Shown here: one piece after another, positions 48,601 through 57,787 of the stretch
Layout of the letters: each line of letters opens with the position of its first letter
How positions within the stretch are numbered: the first letter of the stretch is position 1
From: JBEKIK01 sp963838495
GTDB taxonomy: Bacteria; Planctomycetota; Planctomycetia; Pirellulales; Thermoguttaceae
Assembly (NCBI GenBank): GCA_963838495.1
Contig: CAWIRC010000004.1
Span: 434,001-498,000, forward strand
DNA: 64,000 bases
Direction: 5' to 3'
Notes under the pieces: model-generated
What the model was told of the DNA's origin: nothing
What the model saw: the letters and a program-made list of their open reading frames with translations, nothing else
The model's database searches: none
Program-made: the position numbers and the translations under genes

Positions 48601-49733
48601 ATGTCCGATCCTTCACTTAGCATAGAACAGCGAATCGATGCCTTGATCCGCGGGACGCAATATGCCATGCGCCAGGCCGAAAAGGACGCGGTTCTGATGC
48701 CGATCCTCCGCGAACTATGCGCTGAAATCGCCGGGCATTGCCCGCCTTACGCGCGGTTTTTGCGGCGCTTGGGGCCTCGGCCATCGGAATGGCAGGCCAC
48801 GTCCGACGCGCCGCCACTGCCGGTATCGATGTTCAAAAAATTTCTCCTGGCCGCAGTGCCGCCGGAAAAGGTTGTCCGGCAGTTGCTTTCTTCTTCCACT
48901 ACAGGACAGGAGCCCAGCCGGATAGTGATCGACAAGACCACCGCCTTCCGCCAGGCCCGGGCCTTGGCTGCGATCCTCAAAGAGCATCTTGGCGGGCAGC
49001 GCCGCCCTTTTCTGGTTCTGGACGCTGCGGAGTCGGCAGGTGAAGGAGACACGCTTACGGCGCGGGCGCGGCAATTCGCGGCATTGGCAATTTTGCCTCT
49101 GAAACCGTCTACGGCATGAAAAAGCAGCCAAGCGGAGACCTGTCCGCCGATTGGCCTCTGATCCAGGATTTCTTTAAGCGCCACGGTCAAGAGCCGGTGC
49201 TCTTGTTCGGCTTCACATTCATGGTTTGGACGAATTTTGTCGAAGAGGCCGAGCGCCGGGCGATAAAATTCCAGGCTTCAAATGCGCAACTGTTGCACTC
49301 CGGCGGATGGAAAAAACTCGCATCCCAAGCGGTTACAAAAGAAGAGTTCACTCGCCGAACCGGCGATGTCCTGGGTTGCGATCCCGGGCGGATTCTCGAC
49401 TTTTACGGCATGGTCGAGCAGGTGGGCACGGTGTTCGTCGATTGCGAGGCGGGCAACAAACACGCCCCGGCCTTCGCCGACGTGCTGATCCGCCGACCGT
49501 ACACCCTTGAACCGGCGGCCGTGGGCCAGACCGGCATTATCGAGGTCATAAGCGTGTTGCCCACCAGTTATCCGGGTCAAGTATTGATAACCGAGGATCA
49601 GGGCGTGCTGGTGGGCGTGGACGATTGCCCATGCGGCCGCTTGGGAAAATACTTCCGATTCACAAAACGCATCGAGCAGGCCGAGGCCCGCGGCTGCGGC
49701 GACACATTTGCCCAGGCAAGAGAAATAAGATAG
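48601..49733 (+). CDS. LuxE-like acyl-protein synthetase, frameshifted
   Basis: 377 residues if one G is restored at about 49064-49070 (GGGCGCGGC to GGGCGGCGGC). First frame: SSSTTGQEPSRIVID, the adenylate-forming loop of LuxE. Second frame: GIGNFASETVYGM, LLFGFTFMVW and the late acidic segment VDDCPCGRLGKYF with paired Cys. LuxE activates a fatty acid and passes it to LuxC; its partner LuxC follows at 49853. No luxAB luciferase genes are present, so this is not a light organ locus. The start codon is preceded by a purine-rich stretch from the REP-like repeat. Confidence 0.85.
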
Positions 49734-49760
49734 CATGGGGTCCCTACCCTTAGAAAATTA

Positions 49761-49836
49761 GTGTGCCACTGCTTCGCAGAAGCAGTGCTCCTAAAATAAT
49801 GGGAAAAAACACTGCTTGTTCCAAGCAGTGGCACAC
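49761..49836. repeat. Nested palindromic repeat (GTGCCACTGCTT family)
   Basis: 76 bases bounded by a perfect 14-bp inverted repeat, GTGTGCCACTGCTT and AAGCAGTGGCACAC. Each arm also folds on its own: CACTGCTT-CGCAG-AAGCAGTG (49767-49787) and CACTGCTTG-TTC-CAAGCAGTG (49810-49830). It lies between the luxE- and luxC-like genes, 17 bases before the luxC-like start. Confidence 0.85.
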
Positions 49837-49852
49837 AATACAGGAAAATAAG

Positions 49853-51127
49853 ATGAGCATATTGCGAATAACTCACAGGGGCGTGGAACCGGCCGGCGAG
49901 AGCCTGACGCCCATCATCGAGTCACTTAATAGCCGGCGCGATTTGATCGCGAAAATTCCCATCGACGGGCTGGTCGCCTTGTTTGCCGATTTTGCCGCGC
50001 GGTTGCTCCGCGACGAGCGCACGAGGTCGCTGGAAGGCTGCATGTTTCTTTCGGCCTGGCTGGGGAGCAACAATATACGGCAGCTTTTGGAACTGAATCT
50101 CAATGGCGATCCGGCCTATCTCGACGGCTTTGTGCCCTACGGTCGCAATTATCTCGCCGCCAAGCCTCAAGGCCTGGTGTCCATGTGGATGGCCGGGAAC
50201 GTGGCCACTTTGCCCATGTTTTCACTTGTTCCCGCGCTTTTGGCCAAAAACGTGTGCCTGGTGAAGCTCGCGTATCCCGAGCCCGAGGGAACCGACCGCC
50301 TGCTTGCGGTGTTGGGCGAATCGCAGGCCGGGGAAATCCGCGGCGCCGATCTTCTGGAGGCAGCGGCCGTGGTCTGGTTCGATTATCACAATGCGGAACT
50401 GAACGAGCGGATGTCGCTGGCCGCGGACGTGAAAATCATCTGGGGCGGCGCAGAGGCCATAAAGGCCATAACGGCTCTGCCCCGCATGGAACACTGCAGC
50501 GAGATCGTTTTCGGGCCGAAATATTCCATCGGCGTGATCGACCGGCAAAAACTCGAGTCCGATCCGCAAAAACTCGACGAAGCCGTGGCCGGTTTCGTCC
50601 GCGATTGCGCGGTCTTCGACCAGCGGGCCTGCTCGGCCCCGCAGACGATTTTCGTGGAGCGGAACTCGCGATTTTCTTTGCGCGAGGTGGGCGAATTGTT
50701 CGCCAAACATTTTGCCAAACTCCCGCCCAAGCCCGCGCTGGATCCATACACCACCATGCAGATCGTCAACGTGCGGGCGGCCTGGGCCATGGATGAAGAA
50801 AAAGACGTGATAGCCTCGGCCGACGGCGCCAATTGGACCGTTTGTTTGGATCGCGATGTAAGTCTGAAACCGGCCGTCCAATCCCGCACCATCTTTCTGA
50901 CTGAAGTGGACTCCTGGCAACAGGTCGTCCCGCTATTGTCGCCCAAGGTGCAGACGGTGGGCGTGGCGTTCGGAAACAAAGAAGATTTGATTGTATTTGC
51001 CGAGGCGGCCTCGCAGGCCGGCGTGGCGCGATGCGTTCGGCCGGGGTTGATGAACAATCACGAATCGCCCTGGGACGGCAAGCTTCTTATCAATCAATTG
51101 GTCCGCTGGGTAACGCTGAAGCCATAG
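49853..51127 (+). CDS. LuxC-like acyl-CoA/acyl-protein reductase
   Basis: 424 residues from ATG 49853 with AGGA about 8 bases upstream (the frame extends back into the repeat, so the longer start is rejected). SMWMAGNVATLPMFSLVPAL, VCLVKLAYPEPEGTDRLLAV and the catalytic-Cys segment FDQRACSAPQTIFVE (Cys260) are hallmarks of LuxC, an aldehyde-dehydrogenase-fold enzyme that reduces the acyl group from LuxE to an aldehyde with NADPH. Frame intact. Followed by a terminator-like hairpin at 51289. Confidence 0.92.
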   Translation: MSILRITHRGVEPAGESLTPIIESLNSRRDLIAKIPIDGLVALFADFAARLLRDERTRSLEGCMFLSAWLGSNNIRQLLELNLNGDPAYLDGFVPYGRNYLAAKPQGLVSMWMAGNVATLPMFSLVPALLAKNVCLVKLAYPEPEGTDRLLAVLGESQAGEIRGADLLEAAAVVWFDYHNAELNERMSLAADVKIIWGGAEAIKAITALPRMEHCSEIVFGPKYSIGVIDRQKLESDPQKLDEAVAGFVRDCAVFDQRACSAPQTIFVERNSRFSLREVGELFAKHFAKLPPKPALDPYTTMQIVNVRAAWAMDEEKDVIASADGANWTVCLDRDVSLKPAVQSRTIFLTEVDSWQQVVPLLSPKVQTVGVAFGNKEDLIVFAEAASQAGVARCVRPGLMNNHESPWDGKLLINQLVRWVTLKP

Positions 51128-51288
51128 TTTCTTAGAAATACATGGCTGTGCCTTCGGGCAATATATTGCCGTTGGCGGAAAAAAAACCTCAATTACCCGG
51201 GATATCGCCTTAAAAATCCCTCTTGTATCAAACTACGCAATTTCATATAACCTGCGGGTGAACTTTAGGGCCATTTCACAAGTCCCCT
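51128..51288. other. Intergenic stretch with a perfect 14-bp palindrome
   Basis: No gene seen. GGCAATATATTGCC at 51157-51170 is a perfect palindrome of the type bound by dimeric repressors, but one copy alone proves nothing. The stretch lies upstream of the DegT gene. Confidence 0.4.
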
Positions 51289-51316
51289 CTCCCCAAAAGG
51301 ATAGGGGAGTTTTTTT
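51289..51316 (+). terminator. Rho-independent terminator formed by a degenerate REP-like element
   Basis: Stem CTCCCC / GGGGAG, 9-base loop, followed by seven T. The surrounding GTCCCCTCTCCCC...GGGGAG is a decayed version of the REP-like repeat seen elsewhere. It would end transcripts of the acyl block, before the DegT gene. Confidence 0.7.
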
Positions 51317-51354
51317 GTAAAAAAATCAACTAATTTTTTTTGGGCGTCAAGGAT

Positions 51355-52521
51355 ATGGCAAACGCGATTAAAGAAAAACCAATTCATCTTTCCCAGGAAA
51401 AGGGTGTTCCGCTGTTGGATCTCGGACGCCAGCATCTTCCTCTTTTGGAAGAGCTTGCCGAGTCGCTCCGCCGGGTGTGCCAGAGCGGGGCCTTTGTGAT
51501 CGGCCCGGAAGTGAAAAAACTGGAACAGGCCCTGGCCGACTACTGCCGCGTGAAACATGCCGTGGGCTGCGCCTCGGGCAGCGACGCATTGTTGCTGGCC
51601 CTGATGGCCTGCAATGTGGGGCCGGGCGATGAAGTCATCATGCCCAGCTTCACCTTTTTCGCCACGGCCAGCGCGGCCACGCGGCTGGGCGCCAAACCGG
51701 TGTTTGCCGACATCGATCCGGTGACCTTCAACATTGATCCTGTTGCCGTCGGGCGTTTGATCTCTCCGGCCACTAGGGCGATTATTCCCGTACATCTGTT
51801 CGGGCAATGCGCCGATATGGACGCCATCAATCGAGTTGCCCAGCCGGCCAAGGCGGCGGTGATCGAGGACGCCGCCCAGGCCATCGGCGCCGAATGGGAA
51901 GGGCGCCGGGCGGGCTCGATGGGAACGATCGGCTGCATCAGCTTCTATCCCACAAAAAATCTCGGCGGAGCGGGCGACGGCGGCATGCTTACCACCAACG
52001 ACGAACAACTCGCCGAATCGCTCCGCCTTTTGCGCCAGCATGGCATGAATCCACGGTATTATCACAAGGTGGTGGGAGTAAACAGCCGTTTGGATTCGTT
52101 CCAGGCCGCGGTGTTGAACGTCAAATTGCCGCATCTCGACCGCTGGAGCGCGCTCAGAGCGGCCAATGCCGCCCGCTATGCCGAGCTTTTTGCCGAGGCG
52201 GGTTTGGACCGCATCTTGACGTTGCCCAAGGCCCTTGCCAACTGCCGGCACGTATGGAACCAGTATGTAATCCGCGTGCCGGACGGCCGGCGCGACGCGC
52301 TGCGCCAGTCGCTGTCTGAGGAAAAGATCGGCACGGAAATTTATTATCCATTGGGCCTGCACGAGCAGGAGTGCTTCAGTTATTTGGGCTACAAGCCCGG
52401 CGATTTGCCCGAAACCGACCGCGCCGCGCGGGAAGTGCTGGCCTTGCCCATCTTTCCGGAACTAACCGCCGAGGAACAACAACTGGTGGTCTCTCGAATA
52501 GCCGGCTTCTTCGGCGTATAA
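51355..52521 (+). CDS. DegT/DnrJ/EryC1/StrS-family PLP-dependent aminotransferase
   Basis: 388 residues from ATG 51355 (an upstream TTG is in frame). GCASGSDALLLALMA, MPSFTFFATASAA, IPVHLFGQ, EDAAQAIGAEW, and the PLP lysine in SFYPTKNLGGAGDGG (Lys201) are all present, as is NSRLDSFQAAVL. Transfers an amino group from glutamate to a keto-nucleotide sugar, most often at C-3 or C-4. A substrate could come from the RmlA/RmlB product; this fits the amino-sugar theme and the AAC(3)-fold acyltransferase. Confidence 0.92.
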   Translation: MANAIKEKPIHLSQEKGVPLLDLGRQHLPLLEELAESLRRVCQSGAFVIGPEVKKLEQALADYCRVKHAVGCASGSDALLLALMACNVGPGDEVIMPSFTFFATASAATRLGAKPVFADIDPVTFNIDPVAVGRLISPATRAIIPVHLFGQCADMDAINRVAQPAKAAVIEDAAQAIGAEWEGRRAGSMGTIGCISFYPTKNLGGAGDGGMLTTNDEQLAESLRLLRQHGMNPRYYHKVVGVNSRLDSFQAAVLNVKLPHLDRWSALRAANAARYAELFAEAGLDRILTLPKALANCRHVWNQYVIRVPDGRRDALRQSLSEEKIGTEIYYPLGLHEQECFSYLGYKPGDLPETDRAAREVLALPIFPELTAEEQQLVVSRIAGFFGV

Positions 52522-52556
52522 TATTTGTCCACGGTTGTGGCGGTAATATAATAGCG

Positions 52557-52604
52557 ACCCTCACCCCGGGTACCCTCTGGGTGCCTCTCCCGGAGGGAGA
52601 GGGG
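52557..52604. repeat. REP-like palindrome
   Basis: ACCCTCACCCC, an internal GGGTACCC-type arm, then CCTCTCCCGGAGGGAGAGGGG. It ends 12 bases before the epimerase start at 52617 and provides the only purine-rich sequence there. Confidence 0.8.
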
Positions 52605-52616
52605 AAAATTTTTATC

Positions 52617-53634
52617 ATGGCAAAACTGTATTTAGTGACCGGTTGTGCGGGCTTCATTGCCTCCCGAGTGACCGAGATGCTTTTAGACGCGGGACACGCG
52701 GTCGCCGGAGTGGATAACCTCAACGACGCCTATGATCCCAGATTGAAACACTGGCGTCTCAAGCGCCTGCAAGGCCGCAAGGGATTTCGGTTTTACCAAT
52801 TGGATATATCCGATGGGGATGATGTAGCCGCCCTTTTCAAAGACAGCGCACTTGCCCCGGACGACAAAACCGTTGATGAAAAACCCTTTTCGGCGGTGGT
52901 CAATCTCGCGGCCCGGGCCGGCGTGCGCCAGTCGCTGGAAAATCCCTGGGTCTATTATCAGGCCAATTGCATCGGCACGCTTAATCTAATGGAGGCCTGC
53001 AAAAACTTCGGCGTGAAAAAGTTCCTCATGGCGTCCACTTCCAGCCTGTATGGCGGGCACAACCGCATCCCCTTCCACGAGGACGACGACACCAGCAGGC
53101 CGCTTTCGCCTTATGCCGCCTCGAAAAAAGCGGCCGAAGTTCTGGCCTTTAACTATCATTATTTATACGGGCTGGACGTTTCCATCCCCCGTTATTTCAC
53201 GGTGTATGGACCTGCGGGCCGGCCCGATATGAGCATCTTCCGTTTCATCCGCCGCATTGCCGAAGGCGAGCCGATCACCGTTTTCGGCGACGGATCCCAG
53301 TCCCGCGATTTCACCTATATCGACGACATCGCCCGGGGCACAATCGCCGCGTTAAAGCCGGTGGGTTATGAAATCATTAATCTCGGCGGAGGTCGTCCCG
53401 TGGTCCTTTCGGCGGTGATCGACCGGATTTCCCAACTTCTGGCGCAAGCCGATAATCGACGCAAAGCCGCTGCATCGCGCCGACGTTCCCGCTACTTGGG
53501 CCGACATAAGCAAAGCGGGGAAATTGCTGGACTGGCGGCCCCAGATTTCCATTGAGGAGGGCCTGAGCCGATCGGTCGAATGGTATAAAGCCAATCGGGA
53601 CGCAATTCTGCCTATCGGCTTGGGTGTGATGTAA
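52617..53634 (+). CDS. NAD-dependent epimerase (UDP-glucuronate 4-epimerase-like), frameshifted near the 3' end
   Basis: About 338-339 residues after repair of the frame at 53439-53443 (CTTCTGGCGCAAG; two G missing or one extra). LVTGCAGFIASRVTEMLL, GVDNLNDAYDPRLKHWRL, NLAARAGVRQSLENP, STSSLYGG, YAASKKAAE and RYFTVYGPAGRPDM match the GAE/UDP-glucuronate 4-epimerase group. After the break the frame reads IIDAKPLHRADV and DWRPQISIEEGL, a normal C-terminus, ending at TAA 53632-53634. It makes UDP-galacturonate or a related sugar. The upstream REP-like element provides the ribosome-binding region. Confidence 0.85.
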
Positions 53635-53670
53635 AAAAGTGGGCTGTGGGCAGTGGAGAGTGGGCAGCGC

Positions 53671-53688
53671 GAAACCGCAAGCGGTTTC
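53671..53688. terminator. Possible bidirectional hairpin between convergent genes
   Basis: GAAACCGC directly followed by AAGCGGTTTC folds into a 7-8 bp stem. It lies between the plus-strand epimerase and the minus-strand NusG-like gene. The following sequence is only moderately T-rich, so the terminator call is tentative. Confidence 0.35.
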
Positions 53689-53706
53689 ATTCTATCTCTC
53701 TCATTT

Positions 53707-54264
53707 TTAATCCAATTTTTCCAAAAGATAATCGTCCATCTCGACTGACGCGCCTTTTTGCAGGAAATTCACCCTCACCAACAGGCGCGTCACACCGCGG
53801 CGCACCAGGACCGTCCCTTCCAATCCCATCAGCGCGCCTTGCTTGACCCGCACCCGGTTGCCGGGGGCCAACTTTTGTTCCACACTCAGCGGCGCATTCG
53901 AGGCGATCAGCCGGCGAATCTGTTCCAGGTCGAAAATCAACTGCTGCGGATCGCTGACCGAAAGTATCCGCGAGACCCTATTGGTGGTCATGCTTTTTAT
54001 GCGCTCTGTTTCGGAGGAAAAGAGGAAAACGTATCCCGAAAAAAGAGGAATAAAAGAGATTCGCTTGCGACCCTTGAGAACCGTGGTCTTCTTTATCAAA
54101 GGCAAGTAGAACGGGATACGATAGGCGAACAGATCTCGGGCAAGGGATTTTTCCTGCCGGGCCTTGGTGTAAATCACCCACCAATGGTGATCCGACGGCT
54201 CCTGAATACCCTCTTCCAGTAAATTTTCCGGGAAAAGGCTGGGCTCCTCTTTAAGAATCGGCAC
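53707..54264 (-). CDS. NusG/RfaH-like transcription elongation factor
   Basis: 185 residues, GTG start at 54264 with GGAG at 8 bases. WWVIYTKARQEKSLARDL is the NGN domain start, FIPLFSGYVFLF its core, and PGNRVRVKQGALMGLEGTVLV is a KOW motif. It differs from housekeeping NusG in its long acidic leader, and is not next to rpl/sec genes. In RfaH/UpxY-type systems such paralogues allow RNA polymerase to read through long polysaccharide operons; with a 36-kb cluster upstream this is likely, but no ops-type element was found. Confidence 0.82.
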   Translation of the reverse strand: MPILKEEPSLFPENLLEEGIQEPSDHHWWVIYTKARQEKSLARDLFAYRIPFYLPLIKKTTVLKGRKRISFIPLFSGYVFLFSSETERIKSMTTNRVSRILSVSDPQQLIFDLEQIRRLIASNAPLSVEQKLAPGNRVRVKQGALMGLEGTVLVRRGVTRLLVRVNFLQKGASVEMDDYLLEKLD

Positions 54265-54587
54265 GCTCGTGCTCCGTGAATGTCAATTTTCCGTACGTCT
54301 TGTAGGGGGTATTTAGCCTGAAGAATAATAAATCTATCTAGCCCGCATGAATTTATAATTAAAAATCCGGGCATATTGCGGTTTCAAAGCGTAAATCAAT
54401 TACGGGATTAAAATATACCCTTCTCATGCGATATTAGCTATCCATGCCATAAACAAAGAATTGTCCGCGGACCCAGGACTTTATATTGCAAGAATGAACT
54501 AATAATCGTAAGTTATTATATATTCTGGAAATTATTATATTTTCTGAATTTACTCGCAACATTTTCTACTTGTAGGACAAAACGTTT
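54265..54587. other. Divergent AT-rich promoter region between the NusG-like gene and glmS
   Basis: 323 bases, very AT-rich near glmS, no ORF. It should hold promoters in both directions. glmS has AGGA about 10 bases before its ATG. I see no glmS ribozyme-like structure, which would not be expected outside Firmicutes. Confidence 0.5.
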
Positions 54588-56456
54588 ATGTGTGGAATTG
54601 TTGGATATATTGGGCCTCGCCAGGCGGTGGAATTTCTCATCTCGGGCCTGCATCGCTTGGAATACCGCGGATACGACAGCGCAGGCGTGGCCACCATCGA
54701 TGAATATGGAAGGCTGGGCGTGGTTAAATCGGCGGGCCGCATCGAACGCCTGGAATCGATACTCGCCGAAAGCCCGCTAAGCGGCTCAGTGGGCATCGGC
54801 CATACCCGCTGGGCCACACACGGTGCGCCGAACGACGTCAACGCGCATCCCCATTTGGGCGGCAACGGCGCGTTGGCCCTTGCACACAACGGCGTAATAG
54901 AAAATTTCCGCTCCATCAAACAGCGCCTGGAAAACGAAGGTTACGAATTTTGCACTAACACCGACACCGAGGTGATCGCCCACCTGATCGATAGTTGCTT
55001 GAAAGAGCAAAGAATCGACGGCGACATGGCGGCCGTGCATTACCAGCCCTTGGTCACGGCGGTGCAAACGGCCCTGGCTCAGCTTCAGGGGACATACGGG
55101 CTGACGATTCTTTTCCGCGATTGGCCGGAGGTTGTTTTTGCCGCCCGGCTGGGCAGCCCGCTTATCGTCGGGGTGGGCGAGGGCGAGCATTTTATCGCCA
55201 GCGACGGATCGCCCCTGGCCGGATACACCGACAAGATCGTTTACCTGGCCGACCACGAGTTGGCGGTCGTCACGGCCGACAGCCTGCGCGTGATCCACCG
55301 CGACCGGGGGCACATAAGCCCCAGCGTTCAGGTGCTGGAAATCGAGGCCGGCGAAATGGACCTGGGCGGATATAAACATTACATGCTCAAGGAAATCTTC
55401 GAGCAGCCCGAGTCGATCCGCAACGCCATGCGCGGGCGATTGGACCGCGACGCGGCCACGGCCAAGTTCGGCGGATTGAACCTCTCGCCCCAGCAGCTCC
55501 GCTCGGTCAACCGCATTTTGATGACCGCCTGCGGCACGAGCTGGCACGCGGCCCTGGTGGGCGAATACCAGTTCGAGGCCCTGGCCCGTGTGCCCGTCGA
55601 AGTCGAATACGCCAGCGAACTCCGCTATCGCAATCCGCCCATGGAGGATCATACCCTGGTGTTCGCCATCACGCAAAGCGGCGAAACGGCCGACACCCTG
55701 GCCGCCCTGCGGGAAATGAAACGCAAAGGCTGCCCGGCGCTGGGCATCTGCAACGTGGTGGGCAGCACCATCGCCCAGGAAAGCGACGGCGGCGTGTATC
55801 TCCGCGCGGGACCGGAAATCGGCGTGGCCTCGACCAAGGCCTTTACCTCGCAATGCACCGTGCTGGCCATGCTGGCCTTGTTTATGGGCCGCTTAAGGCA
55901 CCTCAGTTTTTCCGCGGGAATGAGGATCATCAAGGAACTCGAAGAATTGCCCGATAAAGTCGCCGGGGCCTTGGAATGCAACAACGCGGTGCGGAAAATC
56001 GCCCACAAGTACGCCGAGTGCAACAACTTCCTCTACCTCGGCCGGCAGTTCAATTTCCCCACCGCCCTGGAAGGGGCCTTGAAACTCAAGGAAATCAGCT
56101 ATATCCATGCCGAGGGCTACCCCTCGGCCGAAATGAAGCACGGCCCCATCGCCCTTGTCGACGAGCACACGCCCAGCGTGTTCATCATGCCCACGGGAGA
56201 GATGTACGATAAAGTGATGTCGAACTTGCAGGAGATCAAGGCCCGGGGCGGACCGGTGATAGCCGTTGTCTGCCAAGGCGATCGCGACGCGATCCGGCTG
56301 GCCGACGACATAATCGAGGTCCCGGAGGTGAAAGAGCTGTTTCAACCCATGGTCTCGGTCATCCCGATGCAACTTTTGGCGTACCACATCGCCGTGGCCC
56401 GGGGCTGCGACATCGACAAGCCCCGCAATTTGGCGAAAAGCGTGACAGTGGAATAA
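54588..56456 (+). CDS. glmS: Glutamine-fructose-6-phosphate aminotransferase
   Basis: 622 residues. MCGIVGYIG gives the N-terminal nucleophile Cys2 of the glutaminase domain; RLEYRGYDSAGVA, GHTRWATHG and HNGVIENF follow. The isomerase half shows two SIS domains (TACGTSWHAALVGEY, ITQSGETADTLAAL, NFPTALEGALKLKEISYIHAEGYPSAEMKHGPIAL) and ends with the usual LAKSVTVE. It makes glucosamine-6-phosphate, the source of UDP-GlcNAc for peptidoglycan and for the fnl pathway here. Length and frame are normal. Confidence 0.97.
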   Translation: MCGIVGYIGPRQAVEFLISGLHRLEYRGYDSAGVATIDEYGRLGVVKSAGRIERLESILAESPLSGSVGIGHTRWATHGAPNDVNAHPHLGGNGALALAHNGVIENFRSIKQRLENEGYEFCTNTDTEVIAHLIDSCLKEQRIDGDMAAVHYQPLVTAVQTALAQLQGTYGLTILFRDWPEVVFAARLGSPLIVGVGEGEHFIASDGSPLAGYTDKIVYLADHELAVVTADSLRVIHRDRGHISPSVQVLEIEAGEMDLGGYKHYMLKEIFEQPESIRNAMRGRLDRDAATAKFGGLNLSPQQLRSVNRILMTACGTSWHAALVGEYQFEALARVPVEVEYASELRYRNPPMEDHTLVFAITQSGETADTLAALREMKRKGCPALGICNVVGSTIAQESDGGVYLRAGPEIGVASTKAFTSQCTVLAMLALFMGRLRHLSFSAGMRIIKELEELPDKVAGALECNNAVRKIAHKYAECNNFLYLGRQFNFPTALEGALKLKEISYIHAEGYPSAEMKHGPIALVDEHTPSVFIMPTGEMYDKVMSNLQEIKARGGPVIAVVCQGDRDAIRLADDIIEVPEVKELFQPMVSVIPMQLLAYHIAVARGCDIDKPRNLAKSVTVE

Positions 56457-56519
56457 GGTGCTTGAAACGCACCGTAAAAACAGGTGCATTTCATGCGCCA
56501 GACTATTTACAAAAAAATC

Positions 56520-56551
56520 AAGCCCACGGGGTGCAACCCGTGGGCTTTTTT
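56520..56551. terminator. Bidirectional rho-independent terminator
   Basis: An 11-bp perfect stem AAGCCCACGGG / CCCGTGGGCTT with a 6-base loop, followed by T7 on the plus strand and an A-rich run (T-run on the minus strand) on the other side. Serves glmS and the convergent pseudopilin-like gene. Confidence 0.92.
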
Positions 56552-56599
56552 TGCTTTCATCCCTGTTAAAATGCAAATTTATTGCCCGAGTAGCTATTT

Positions 56600-57657
56600 T
56601 TACGGCAGATCGTCGCCGATTGTGCCCCTGGTGAAATTCGTCTGGTCGTCGAGGTGATCGAAATTGCCCGCCGGAAATGTCACTGGCCAGGGTATCCCGG
56701 GTGGCTGGGGTTGAGTATTGCTGTCTATGCCGATCACATTGGGACGTAGATCGGGAGAACCAGACGTACCGTCAGGAACACCCGCTCCATTGACAAGGCC
56801 GGTGGGATAAACATTTTCCTTTCCGAACTTGCCGTCCAAGCCGCAGCAGAGGATTTGGAAGGAATCTGGATTTACCCAACCGCCGTTCCGCTGATCCCAA
56901 TATGGTTTGGCGCCGGAACTGGCGCCTTGCTTGAATGAATATGCCGAACCGTCGTAGTTATAATATTCTCGTTTTGGATCCGGTTGGCCTTGTTCGGCGC
57001 GTAGATAAATATACGGCTGGGTGGACCCCGCGGTTAATCCAGGCGCGTAATAATTATCATTCTTCTTGATAGCGTTCGAATCGCCGGAAATCATAGTCAA
57101 GCGGCCGGGATCGAAGTCAAGTAGCGGTCCGATGCGGCTGGGGGTTGTGATGGGGCTCTCGAACGGATCGGCCGGATTCTGGCTGAACCCGCTGGGCTTG
57201 CCTTGGGCATCGGGCATCCCGCCCAGCCAAAAAGCCAACGCTGTGGCGGGATTCATGTTGTTGATATCGATCAGAGATTTGCCGGATGAGTCTTTTGAAT
57301 TGGCCAAGATCTTGCCGCAGATTGGCCCAGTTTAACTGAGAACTTACCCCATTGATGTACGCTACCGTGTATGCGCGGAAACGCCTTATTGATATGGCGC
57401 AGAACAAGCAATTGTCCATTAGCCGTTTGATCGCTGAAATCGGGCGGATATTCGCCGAACTGCTGCTGGTATTTTTCCAGGGCCATGGCAAGCTGTTGGA
57501 TATCGACGGTTATTCTGGCGATCTTGGCGCGTTTGATGCCCCGGTAAGCCGCAGCCGAGATCAGCCCGGCAAGGATTACGACGATCAGCAATACCACCAG
57601 CAATTCCACCAGCGTAAAGCCCCCCCCACGGTTCCGCTTGCTCGTTTTCTTAATCAC
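56600..57657 (-). CDS. Pseudopilin-like protein with prepilin N-terminal signal, doubly frameshifted
   Basis: 352 residues after two repairs: a TA/AT dinucleotide missing near 57368-57372, and an extra base near 57306-57307. GTG start at 57657 with AGGAG at 6 bases. The N-terminus GGGFTLVELLVVLLIVVILAG is a type IV prepilin/type II secretion signal (cleavage before Phe, Glu at +5). The body, read across three frames, gives NWANLRQDL, then ANSKDSSGKSLIDINN and ATALAFWLGGMPD, a pattern I associate with planctomycete pseudopilin-like proteins. Probably exported by a type II-like machinery encoded elsewhere. Confidence 0.8.
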
Positions 57658-57787
57658 TTCTTACTCCTGGCATTGAATTGCCGCTAATACACCCGTCTAA
57701 GCCCTATACCGACCCTACTTTATTATTGATAATTCGGCAAAAATCACAAGTAAAAGATCGCAGAACCCGCCATCAGGGTGGGTTTAT

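Noticed and set aside
48601..51127. Bioluminescence (lux) operon
   Set aside because: LuxE and LuxC homologues are present but no luxA, luxB or luxD; luminescence is not supported.
52538..52552. ops-like element (GGCGGTAATAT) for the NusG/RfaH-like factor
   Set aside because: Only the first seven bases resemble the ops consensus and it lies late in the cluster, not in a leader.
54265..54587. glmS ribozyme
   Set aside because: No conserved core or pseudoknot is visible, and the class is known mainly from Firmicutes.
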